A DNA stretch of 44,443 bases from Desulfovirgula sp. (GTDB taxonomy: Bacteria; Bacillota; Desulfotomaculia; Desulfotomaculales; Desulfovirgulaceae), in the NCBI GenBank assembly GCA_020725525.1, contig DYEX01000059.1:1-44443 (forward strand), in the 5' to 3' direction. Below the pieces are notes generated by a model. That model did not search any database. It saw only the letters and a program-made list of their open reading frames with translations, and was not told the origin of the DNA. How positions within the stretch are numbered: the stretch's first letter is position 1; every line of letters begins with the position of its first letter. This document shows positions 30,865 through 36,986 of this stretch, in pieces. The translations under genes and the position numbers were made by a program.

Positions 30865-31133
30865 GTCTCCGAGTTATCCGCACATACACCTACAGAAGGC
30901 CGATCCCCCCGGGCGAGAGCCATCCCTGCCCCAGGTACGAAAAATTTTTAATCTCTTCCCGGCGACGCTGCCCCCACCGGATCTAATTCAATGACTAAAC
31001 TGCATTGTCAGTCCCAGGTCAGGGATATCCTCTCTCCCTTACCGCCACTTTTCCGGTAGACTGGGACAAGAGACAAAATTTCTTTTGTCTTCTGGAAGGT
31101 TATTCCATGTTTTCGCAGAAATATTGTTTTGAG
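30865..31133. other. Intergenic region with three-way-junction-like inverted repeats
   Basis: No gene is supported. GTCCCAG (31011-31017) pairs with CTGGGAC (31061-31067) and encloses two small hairpins: AGGGA/TCCCT (31021-31039) and TACCG/CGGTA (31040-31058). Together they make a compact three-way junction on either strand. A separate hairpin AGACAAAA/TTTTGTCT (31071-31090) follows. It may be a structured 3' region of the leftward XRE gene. I do not recognise a known riboswitch. Confidence 0.45.
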
Positions 31134-31373
31134 TCACTCTCCCGCTGCCTTTGCCTGCTGCTCGTCCAGCAATTCGGCTACGGTTACCCCCAGGGCGGCG
31201 GCAATTCGAGATAGTACATCAATGCTCGGATTTGTCTTGGTACCACTTTCTAACTCACAGAGGTAAGCTGCCGTAATTTTGCTGTCACTTGCCAGCTTTA
31301 CTTGGCTTACGCCTTTTAACTCCCTTAGTGTTTTTATCTTAAAGCTGATACCATTTTTTAACACGCGGTTCAC
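31134..31373 (-). CDS. XRE-family HTH regulator (second divergent pair)
   Basis: 79 residues from a TTG or nearby start at 31373. HTH_3 core: FKIKTLRELKGVSQVKLASD, SKITAAYLCELESGTKTNPS, VLSRIAAALGVTVAELLDEQ. It has its own near-consensus promoter (31387-31415) with a TTAGC-N5-GCTAA operator inside, and diverges from the XRE gene at 31510. Confidence 0.88.
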   Translation of the reverse strand: MNRVLKNGISFKIKTLRELKGVSQVKLASDSKITAAYLCELESGTKTNPSIDVLSRIAAALGVTVAELLDEQQAKAAGE

Positions 31374-31386
31374 TCCCTTTGTTATA

Positions 31387-31415
31387 ATTTTAGCCTACAG
31401 CTAAGTTCTAGTCAA
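31387..31415 (-). promoter_or_regulatory. Promoter of the 31134-31373 regulator with operator in the spacer
   Basis: Minus-strand TTGACT (31410-31415), a 17-base spacer and TAAAAT (31387-31392). The spacer holds most of TTAGC-CTACA-GCTAA (31390-31404). Confidence 0.75.
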
Positions 31416-31491
31416 TAATAATTTAACCATTAGCTAATAAATGCTCTTTGCTTTCTGAGTCGTTGAGTTGATAAAATTAGCTCATAGCTAA
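31390..31491. promoter_or_regulatory. TTAGC/GCTAA operators between divergent XRE genes
   Basis: TTAGC-CTACA-GCTAA (31390-31404), ATTAGCTAAT (31429-31438, arms fused) and TTAGC-TCATA-GCTAA (31477-31491). The last copy directly follows a TTGCTT-N18-TAAAAT rightward promoter (31448-31477). The outer copies have identical 5-base arms and spacing, different from the operator type of the neighbouring pair. Confidence 0.72.
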
Positions 31492-31509
31492 CGAAGGGAA
31501 TATATTCTT

Positions 31510-31833
31510 ATGGATATAGGCCGAAGAATCCGGGAGATTAGAAAAGCAAACAATCAAAAATTACTTAACATATCACAACAAACGGGACTTTCACAGCCGT
31601 TCATCAGTGAGATAGAACGCGGAATTAAAGTCCCATCTATTGAAACCCTCGAAAAAATCTGCTCCGCCCTGGGCATCACCCTGGCCGAGTTTTTCGCCGA
31701 CCAGGCCCCGGAACTGCCGCCGGACATCCGCCAGATGATAGATGTAGCCCGAAAACTTACCCCTTTGCAACGCGAGTTGATCATCTCCGTCATGAAGGAA
31801 ATGGCGAAAGATAATCAAACGGAAGGGGAATAA
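31510..31833 (+). CDS. XRE-family HTH regulator, paralogue of the 30233 gene
   Basis: 107 residues. HTH_3 core IREIRKANNQKLLNISQQTG, LSQPFISEIERGIKVPSIET, then a C-terminal helical tail (LPPDIRQMIDVARKLTPLQR, ELIISVMKEMAKDNQ) matching the pattern of the protein at 30233. It is divergent to the XRE gene at 31134 and three bases upstream of a coiled-coil protein, so it likely heads a two-gene operon. Confidence 0.9.
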   Translation: MDIGRRIREIRKANNQKLLNISQQTGLSQPFISEIERGIKVPSIETLEKICSALGITLAEFFADQAPELPPDIRQMIDVARKLTPLQRELIISVMKEMAKDNQTEGE

Positions 31834-31836
31834 TCC

Positions 31837-32202
31837 ATGTCAGAGCAACTGCTGAAAGAAATTCTCGGTGAACTGAAGGCCCTGAATCAGCATGCCGGCA
31901 ATATAGAGCAACGCGTCGGCAACATGGAGCAGCGCATCGGGGACCTGGAACAGGGCCAACAGCAACTAGAAAAGGAACTTAAGGCCGCTATCAAAAACGT
32001 GGATAACAAGGTGGACAAGTTGAAACTTCGTCTCGAAAACGAAGTCATTGACAAGGTGCGTGCCCTCTTTGACGGTTTCGCACTGAGGGGCGACCAGATC
32101 GAGCGGCTGCAAAAACACCTCGATGAACGCCTGGACAGCATCGAAACAGATACCCGTTATCTCGTTGCCAGGGTCGCCAGGCTGGAGAAGCTGGCGAAGT
32201 AG
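31837..32202 (+). CDS. Coiled-coil protein in a regulator operon
   Basis: 121 residues. Almost the whole protein is heptad-like (IEQRVGNMEQRIGDLEQGQQ, VDNKVDKLKLRLENEVIDKV, LDERLDSIETDTRYLVARVA). No membrane segment or catalytic motif. Starts three bases after the upstream XRE stop. It probably oligomerises and may bridge regulators or DNA. Similar small coiled-coil proteins are common cargo in Firmicute mobile elements. Confidence 0.8.
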   Translation: MSEQLLKEILGELKALNQHAGNIEQRVGNMEQRIGDLEQGQQQLEKELKAAIKNVDNKVDKLKLRLENEVIDKVRALFDGFALRGDQIERLQKHLDERLDSIETDTRYLVARVARLEKLAK

Positions 32203-32212
32203 GTAGTCATGT

Positions 32213-32437
32213 TCACCTTTTGTTCCCCTGCGGCGCAGGTTGTTCAGGCTCCACAGCCAGCAATTCACTTGCGGAAATTCCGAAGAATTTTTCCAGACGC
32301 TGGGCCACCTCCCAGGAGGGGTTTCGGCGACCAGTTTCTATGTGGCTATATGTCTTTTTGCTAATACCAATTGCCAAGCTTACTTGTTCTTGGGTTAGCC
32401 CCAATTTCTTTCGACTGTTCAATAGGGCTTTCCTCAT
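32213..32437 (-). CDS. XRE-family HTH regulator (third divergent pair)
   Basis: 74 residues. HTH core ALLNSRKKLGLTQEQVSLAI, GISKKTYSHIETGRRNPSWE, RLEKFFGISASELLAVEPEQ. Its promoter is a perfect TTGACA-N17-TATAAT with the operator palindrome occupying the whole spacer. It diverges from the XRE gene at 32523. Confidence 0.88.
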   Translation of the reverse strand: MRKALLNSRKKLGLTQEQVSLAIGISKKTYSHIETGRRNPSWEVAQRLEKFFGISASELLAVEPEQPAPQGNKR

Positions 32438-32453
32438 GGTTGCACACTACCTT

Positions 32454-32510
32454 GTCTCCTATAAGGAGACTCAGTAATTTCATTATAGTCTCCTATAAGG
32501 AGACTGTCAA
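32454..32510 (-). promoter_or_regulatory. Perfect consensus promoter with palindromic operators (two GTCTCCT-ATA-AGGAGAC copies)
   Basis: Minus-strand TTGACA (32505-32510) and TATAAT (32482-32487) match consensus completely. Their 17-base spacer is exactly the palindrome GTCTCCTATAAGGAGAC (32488-32504). A second identical copy lies at 32454-32470, centre 34 bp away. A rightward TTGTCT-N17-TAATTT candidate (32452-32480) overlaps the second copy. Confidence 0.88.
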
Positions 32511-32522
32511 GGATGTTTCTCG

Positions 32523-32750
32523 ATGTTCTCTAAAGAGGTTTTTGGCCAGAGATTGCGCCAACTACGACAAGAAAGTAAGCTATCACTGGAGCAACTCGGT
32601 AAGAAAATCGGAGTGGCTAAACAAACTGTTGGCCACTGGGAGACCGGTTACAGGTTACCTCCCTTAGACGTAGCGGTGGTTCTCGCCGACTTCTTCGACG
32701 TATCCTTGGACTACCTCGTGGGCCGCTCCGACGACCCGCGCAGGCACTGA
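32523..32750 (+). CDS. XRE-family HTH regulator
   Basis: 75 residues. HTH core FGQRLRQLRQESKLSLEQLG, KKIGVAKQTVGHWETGYRLP, VLADFFDVSLDYLVGRSDDP. This ending (DVSLDYLVGRSDDP) matches the pattern in the ImmR-like protein at 35189. It diverges from the 32213 gene. The 3' end overlaps a small convergent gene by 40 bases. Confidence 0.88.
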   Translation: MFSKEVFGQRLRQLRQESKLSLEQLGKKIGVAKQTVGHWETGYRLPPLDVAVVLADFFDVSLDYLVGRSDDPRRH

Positions 32751-32908
32751 TCTTCCTGGCGTTTCTCCTCCTGTATCGAACCACTGGAAACGTTCCTGGC
32801 ATACTGGAGCATCTTCAGGAATGCAGCCATACCCTCTTCGTACCTGCGCTCCCAGCCGGGAACAGGAACAAACTTAACACTTATCACGTATCTAGGCGGC
32901 TTTCCCAA
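32711..32908 (-). CDS. Small basic protein, convergent with an XRE gene
   Basis: 65 residues from TTG at 32908, with a strong GGGGAGGGA site. Sequence opens GKPPRYVISVKFVPVPGWER and continues RYEEGMAAFLKMLQYARNVS, with a charged tail. A TTGACC-N17-TAGACT promoter lies just upstream. No family is recognised. The promoter and ribosome site make it more than a chance frame despite the 40-base antisense overlap. Confidence 0.6.
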   Translation of the reverse strand: MGKPPRYVISVKFVPVPGWERRYEEGMAAFLKMLQYARNVSSGSIQEEKRQEDQCLRGSSERPTR

Positions 32909-32940
32909 AACTATCCCTCCCCGGCCTGCTGGCCTTATTA

Positions 32941-33056
32941 TTAGTCTAGATCAATATCAATTAAAGGTCAAGCCTCTAATTTATTTTACCCCCTGTACTT
33001 TCTTTGTTTTTTGGGTTAAACTAATATAGAGCTTATTCTTAATCTAGACCAATTTC
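32941..33056. promoter_or_regulatory. Two dre-like GntR operator sites
   Basis: TTAGTCTAGATCAATATC (32941-32958) and TTAATCTAGACCAATTTC (33039-33056) match at 15 of 18 positions. Both contain the TCTAGA core, and the second has the TCTAGACCAAT arm typical of sites bound by HutC/NagR/DasR-type GntR regulators. They lie 98 bp apart, flanking a candidate rightward promoter (TTGGGT-N17-TATTCT, 33011-33039). Confidence 0.65.
32943..32971 (-). promoter_or_regulatory. Promoter of the small gene at 32711, overlapped by a dre-like site
   Basis: Minus-strand TTGACC (32966-32971), 17-base spacer, TAGACT (32943-32948). The dre-like site 1 (32941-32958) covers the -10 box and half of the spacer, so the GntR protein may repress this gene too. 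Confidence 0.6.
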
Positions 33057-33079
33057 TATATGTCAGGAGGTGAGATGTT

Positions 33080-33781
33080 GTGGACCGCTTTTCTACCTGG
33101 GAAGACCTGAAGGGTGTAAAAATTGCTTTCCTGCCCGTGGGGTCCCTGGAGCAGCACGGGCCGCACCTTCCCCTGGGTACCGACGGGATTATCGCGGAGG
33201 CGCTGGCCGGCAGGCTGGCCGATATTTTCGCACCGGCCTACCTGCTGCCGCTGCTACCCTTCTCCTCCTCTTTTGAACATGCCGGTTTTCCGGGAAGTGT
33301 GTCCCTCAAAGTGACGACCATTGCTTCAGTAATTTCCGACGTGGTAGAGTCCCTCGCCTTTTCCGGCATCGGGAAGCTTGTCATCGTCAGCGGCCACATG
33401 GGTAACCACCTCCTGAGAAACGTCGTCCAGGAATTGAACTATCCCCGCCCACGGGTGCTGCTGCTCCCATCCCGCCATCACTGGGAAAGGGCTTACCGGG
33501 CAGCCGGAATATCCTCGTCTCCTTCCCGGGACATGCATGCTGGTGAAGGCGAGACGTCCATTATCATGCATTTGTTTCCCGGGGCTGTACGCTCCCAGGA
33601 AATGAAGGATGTTGACCGGCCGGAACGGCAGCTTCTAGAAACTCTGGGTATGAGGGCTTATACCGAAACCGGAGCCATCGGCTTCCCTTCAAGAGCTTCT
33701 GCCGAAAAGGGAGCTATGCTCCTGAATGCCCTGGCGGAAGAAACAGCAAAAACGGTAAAGGAGTTTGTTGAAATTGGCTGA
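33080..33781 (+). CDS. Creatininase-family amidohydrolase
   Basis: 233 residues from GTG at 33080 (AGGAGGTGAG upstream). Signature VGSLEQHGPHLPLGTDGIIA (metal-binding Glu, His, Asp) lies near residues 21-40. LVIVSGHMGNH corresponds to the usual NGHGGN loop, and HAGEGETS contains the second Glu. The creatininase fold (also MftE-like) hydrolyses cyclic amides using divalent metals; the substrate is not predictable. In an operon with a GntR/UTRA regulator whose gene overlaps the 3' end. Confidence 0.9.
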   Translation: MDRFSTWEDLKGVKIAFLPVGSLEQHGPHLPLGTDGIIAEALAGRLADIFAPAYLLPLLPFSSSFEHAGFPGSVSLKVTTIASVISDVVESLAFSGIGKLVIVSGHMGNHLLRNVVQELNYPRPRVLLLPSRHHWERAYRAAGISSSPSRDMHAGEGETSIIMHLFPGAVRSQEMKDVDRPERQLLETLGMRAYTETGAIGFPSRASAEKGAMLLNALAEETAKTVKEFVEIG

Positions 33782-34505
33782 GCAATTCAGCTGGCAGGAA
33801 ATAGCTGTAATTCTGCGTGAAAGAATTCTTTCGGGTCAACTGAAACCGGGACAACCTTTTCCGACCAACAAAGAATTGATAAACGAATTCGGCGTCTATG
33901 TAAGCACCGTCCAGAACGCCGTAAACGCCCTCATAAGGGAAGGATTAGTCGTAACCTCCGGCCCCGGCAACAAGCGCCGCATCGTCAAGCCTTTGCTGGA
34001 GCGGTCGGTACGCCGGGGAGGTTTCCTGACCGAGTTCGGGCCACGGGCCAGGCTGGAAATCCTGGAGTTAAAGATCGTCCGCAGTTCCAAAAAACTGCCG
34101 GCAGCAGTTCTTAAAGAGATGGAGCCGCCTGTTCTAAGGTATTACACCCGCCAGTGGCGGGACGAAATTCCCGTTGCCCTGTCGGATGCGTATATTCCGG
34201 GGGTTGTCCCGCTCAAAGAGCTGAAGTCACTAATTTCCGACCCCGGCACGGATTTATACCGGGCGATGGAGTCGCTGGGTATGAGAGCCGACACCTGTGA
34301 GGAATCGCTGATTGCCGGTGGGTCTACGCCGGAGGAACAACAGATCCTCAACGGTGCGCCTGTAGTGGTACGAATTACCCGGAAAGTTTATAATAAAGAC
34401 GGACGGTTGCTGGAACTGTGTTTTCTAACCAACCGGGCGGATTGCTACGAGTTTTTATACCGGTTCCCTTTTGAAGCTCAAGAAAATAATGATAAACTAA
34501 CATAA
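33765..34505 (+). CDS. GntR/HutC-family regulator with UTRA domain
   Basis: About 246 residues; TTG at 33765, 33768 or 33774 are possible, the last best spaced from AAAGGAG. An N-terminal winged HTH (ILRERILSGQLKPGQPFPTN, FGVYVSTVQNAVNALIREGL) is followed by a UTRA ligand domain (LEILELKIVRSSKKLPAAVL, LRYYTRQWRDEIPVALSDAY, EEQQILNGAPVVVRITRKVY). Overlaps the creatininase 3' end by 17 bases, so likely co-regulated with it. Two dre-like sites upstream of the operon fit autoregulation. Confidence 0.9.
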   Translation: MLKLAEQFSWQEIAVILRERILSGQLKPGQPFPTNKELINEFGVYVSTVQNAVNALIREGLVVTSGPGNKRRIVKPLLERSVRRGGFLTEFGPRARLEILELKIVRSSKKLPAAVLKEMEPPVLRYYTRQWRDEIPVALSDAYIPGVVPLKELKSLISDPGTDLYRAMESLGMRADTCEESLIAGGSTPEEQQILNGAPVVVRITRKVYNKDGRLLELCFLTNRADCYEFLYRFPFEAQENNDKLT

Positions 34506-34523
34506 AAGGAGGGTAATAATACC

Positions 34524-34730
34524 GTGCGATTACCTGTAACCCTTTACCCGGGTGAAGATGGTTTTATAGTTGCAGAATGTCCGGTTATACCAGGATGTAT
34601 CTCCCAGGGCAGAACAGAGGAAGAAGCCCTGGCAAATATCAAAGAAGCAATTGAACTTTGCCTTGAAGTCAGGAAGGAAGCTGGCTTGCCCTTAACGATA
34701 CCTCTCCGTGAAATAGAGGTGGCCATCTAA
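34524..34730 (+). CDS. hicB: HicB-like antitoxin (first module)
   Basis: 68 residues. HicB fold features: LPVTLYPGEDGFIVAECPVI, PGCISQGRTEEEALANIKEA, IELCLEVRKEAGLPL. The C-terminal DNA-binding domain is absent, as in short HicB variants. It sits one base before the hicA-like gene. Co-transcription with the toxin is expected. Confidence 0.88.
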   Translation: MRLPVTLYPGEDGFIVAECPVIPGCISQGRTEEEALANIKEAIELCLEVRKEAGLPLTIPLREIEVAI

Positions 34731-34731
34731 T

Positions 34732-34956
34732 ATGGCTTCCCTTCCTGTAGTTTCAGGTAGGCGTGCTGTTCGCGCTTTTGAAAAGGCCGGCTGGAAAATT
34801 GCCCGGCAAAGAGGCAGTCATATTATTATGGTTAAAGCAGGTATGCTGGCAACGCTATCAATCCCCAATCACAAAATTTTGGATCGTGGCCTGCTGCGTA
34901 GTTTGATTCGCAAGGCTGAAATGTCCGTTGATGAGTTTATCCAATTGTTGGATTAA
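34732..34956 (+). CDS. hicA: HicA-like toxin (first module)
   Basis: 74 residues. Features: LPVVSGRRAVRAFEKAGWKI, ARQRGSHIIMVKAGMLATLS (dsRBD-like fold with the catalytic His in GSHII), IPNHKILDRGLLRSLIRKAE. HicA is an mRNA-cleaving toxin neutralised by HicB. Here the order is antitoxin first, unlike the second module at 36338, where toxin comes first. Confidence 0.88.
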   Translation: MASLPVVSGRRAVRAFEKAGWKIARQRGSHIIMVKAGMLATLSIPNHKILDRGLLRSLIRKAEMSVDEFIQLLD

Positions 34957-34994
34957 TCTTTTAGGTCTACCAGGGAATGTATCCAAGCCTTATT

Positions 34995-35080
34995 TTGCCT
35001 GATGCAATCTCACTAAAACCAGTATATCTTGCATAAGGCAATATGTCAATATGATGTGCATATATTCTTGCAGAGGGCAA
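34995..35080. promoter_or_regulatory. Three TTGC-N5-GCAA-type operators upstream of the ImmR-like gene
   Basis: TTGCCTGATGCAA (34995-35007, inverted version), TTGCATAAGGCAA (35029-35041) and TTGCAGAGGGCAA (35068-35080), with centres about 34 and 39 bp apart. They lie 110-190 bases before the XRE gene at 35189 and within the only substantial intergenic region nearby. Probably the repressor's own operators. Confidence 0.6.
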
Positions 35081-35188
35081 GATTTGTCAAACCGCCGCAG
35101 GGTGACCCGTTCCCTTCAAGTGCAGGGAGGAAATTACTGCAAGTAGCATCAAGACCTGCTTATCCAAATAGACATAAGGAGACTTTTT

Positions 35189-35647
35189 ATGGAAAACAGT
35201 ACCAACCTTTTTCCGCAGCGTTTAAAAAACTTACGCAAGGCAAGAAATATTTACCAAAAGGAATTGGCAGCTGCAATTGGGGTTAAACCGGGAACTGTTG
35301 CCGCTTGGGAAGCAGGACATAGAGTACCCGAGTTGGGCCTTGCAACAAAACTAGCAGATTTTTTTAATGTCTCGGTTGACTATTTATTAGGACGCACCAA
35401 TGACCCCCGACCGGTGGATAAAATCATTTCTCCGGAATCTGACGTCAGAACGGAACGATCCCTCAAAGACAAAATCTTCGACCCCACCTACACCCCCACG
35501 GAAGTGGACCTGGAAGAACTTCTGGAGGTAGCAAACATCCGCTTCATGGGCGAACGCATGGCCCGGGAAGACAGGGAAAAGCTGCTTCAGATAGCAAAAA
35601 TAATCTGGGAAGAGCGCAGGAAAATCAAAGAACGAAAAGGCAAGTAA
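35189..35647 (+). CDS. ImmR-like XRE repressor
   Basis: 152 residues. An N-terminal HTH_3 domain (LKNLRKARNIYQKELAAAIG, VKPGTVAAWEAGHRVPELGL, FFNVSVDYLLGRTNDPRP) is followed by a ~70-residue C-terminal domain (VDLEELLEVANIRFMGERMA, REDREKLLQIAKIIWEERRK). The size and the ImmA-like metalloprotease gene downstream match the ImmR-ImmA pair of ICEBs1-type elements, in which the protease cleaves the repressor to switch the element on. Confidence 0.88.
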   Translation: MENSTNLFPQRLKNLRKARNIYQKELAAAIGVKPGTVAAWEAGHRVPELGLATKLADFFNVSVDYLLGRTNDPRPVDKIISPESDVRTERSLKDKIFDPTYTPTEVDLEELLEVANIRFMGERMAREDREKLLQIAKIIWEERRKIKERKGK

Positions 35648-35802
35648 CGGCCGCCGCGGCGTTTCCAGGGCGGCTGCTATTGTTTTTCTGCTTTTCTCGT
35701 CTTCGTTCGACAAATGTTTTAACCCTGCGGGTTCAGTTTTTGTGTATAATAAGAATTAATGGAACTTGTGTTCGCAATCTTGCTCCGGAAAGGTTGGGTG
35801 TT

Positions 35803-36237
35803 ATGATCTCTCCCGAGCGTAAAAAGGTGATCGCCAGCATTGAAAGGCTTGTAGCACGATTCAGGACGAGAAACCCTTTCCTCCTCGCATCGTACCTGGA
35901 CATGGAGGTAATAAAAAGGGAACTGCCGGATGGAATAGCGGGCCTGGTGACCGAATTATACGGGTCCGTGATGATAATACTGGATCCTTCCCTGCCGGAC
36001 TGCGAAGCCAGGTACATCGTTGCCCACGAGATATACCACCACCTGGACGAGCATCCGGACCTGCGCCTCCTGAAGCGCACTTTCTTTGGGGACAAGTACG
36101 AATACAGATCGGACTTATTCGCCGCCGCACTCCTGATCGACGAAATGCCTGAAGAGGGGGAAACAGACGTCAGCTTCGCCGCCAGACTGGATATACCGGT
36201 GCGGCTCGTCCGCCTCTGGTTTTTCCCGGCGGCGTGA
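35803..36237 (+). CDS. ImmA/IrrE-family metallopeptidase
   Basis: About 144 residues from ATG at 35803; a TTG-started extension is possible. The zinc motif HEIYHH (as AHEIYHHLDEHPD) is at about residue 75, followed by Glu/Asp-containing KYEYRSDLFAAALLID, giving the third ligand. N-terminus MISPERKKVIASIERLVARF. It lies about 150 bases downstream of the XRE repressor; a TATAAT box at 35745-35750 may give it a separate promoter. Its predicted role is cleavage of the ImmR-like repressor. Confidence 0.92.
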   Translation: MISPERKKVIASIERLVARFRTRNPFLLASYLDMEVIKRELPDGIAGLVTELYGSVMIILDPSLPDCEARYIVAHEIYHHLDEHPDLRLLKRTFFGDKYEYRSDLFAAALLIDEMPEEGETDVSFAARLDIPVRLVRLWFFPAA

Positions 36238-36283
36238 CCATCCTTTTGCCGGCGCGGCAACTGGGTTTTTAATGTACTGCAGA

Positions 36284-36313
36284 TTGACGCGGTGCTATCG
36301 AATATGCTATCAT
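36284..36313 (+). promoter_or_regulatory. Promoter of the second hicAB module
   Basis: TTGACG (36284-36289) and TATCAT (36308-36313) with an 18-base spacer. It lies ~25 bases before the toxin start at 36338. Confidence 0.6.
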
Positions 36314-36337
36314 GGCGGCAACAGGGTGTGATATCCT

Positions 36338-36583
36338 TTGGGCAAGCTGAAAAAGCTCCTGGAAAAGATTAAGCGCAACCCGAAAACCGTGAGGTTTGAT
36401 GAGCTGGACCTGGTGCTCCGCAGGGCGGGGTTTGAGCGCAGCCAACCGGGAGGCGGGTCCAGCCACTACGTTTACCGGAAAGGAAAACTGAAGCTGGTAG
36501 TCCCCTACCGGCAACCATACATCCTGGTTGCTTACATTAAAAGGGCAATCAAACTTCTAGAGGAGGCGCAGGAAGATGAATAA
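36338..36583 (+). CDS. hicA: HicA-like toxin (second module)
   Basis: 81 residues from TTG at 36338. Features: VRFDELDLVLRRAGFERSQP, GGGSSHYVYRKGKLKLVVPY (HicA His in SSHYV), ILVAYIKRAIKLLEEAQEDE. The gene overlaps the following hicB-like gene by eight bases. Toxin-first order is the classical hicAB arrangement. Confidence 0.85.
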   Translation: MGKLKKLLEKIKRNPKTVRFDELDLVLRRAGFERSQPGGGSSHYVYRKGKLKLVVPYRQPYILVAYIKRAIKLLEEAQEDE

Positions 36584-36986
36584 AGACCTGGAATATTACC
36601 TTCGCCTGCCTTACAAGGTGATGATCCACCCTTCTCCCGAGGGGGGCTATGTTGCGGAAGTGCCGGATCTCCCCGGCTGCCTCACCCAGGGCGAAACCCT
36701 GGAGGAACTTATGGAGATGGTCGAAGACGCTAAGCGCTGCTGGATTGCGGATGCCCTGGAAAAGAACGAAGAAGTCCCGGAACCGGTGGATGAGAGCTAT
36801 AGCGGGCGCATCCTGGTGCGCGCCCCGAAATCCCTGCATCGCATTCTAGCCGAAAAAGCGCGGGAGGAAGGGGTCAGCCTCAACCAGTACATCGTGTACC
36901 AGCTCTCCCGTGCAGTGAGTAAAACCTCCGAGACAAATAGAGGGATTATCACTTCACCTCACTGCGGGACAACTCAAGAGAGGTAA
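36576..36986 (+). CDS. hicB: HicB-like antitoxin with RHH-like C-terminal domain (second module)
   Basis: 136 residues. HicB fold at residues ~5-60 (LPYKVMIHPSPEGGYVAEVP, DLPGCLTQGETLEELMEMVE). The C-terminus contains RAPKSLHRILAEKAREEGVS and LNQYIVYQLSRAV, a ribbon-helix-helix/Arc-like segment typical of DNA-binding HicB. Unlike the first module it therefore carries its own operator-binding domain. Its 3' end converges with the replication-initiator-like gene, overlapping by 13 bases. Confidence 0.9.
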   Translation: MNKDLEYYLRLPYKVMIHPSPEGGYVAEVPDLPGCLTQGETLEELMEMVEDAKRCWIADALEKNEEVPEPVDESYSGRILVRAPKSLHRILAEKAREEGVSLNQYIVYQLSRAVSKTSETNRGIITSPHCGTTQER

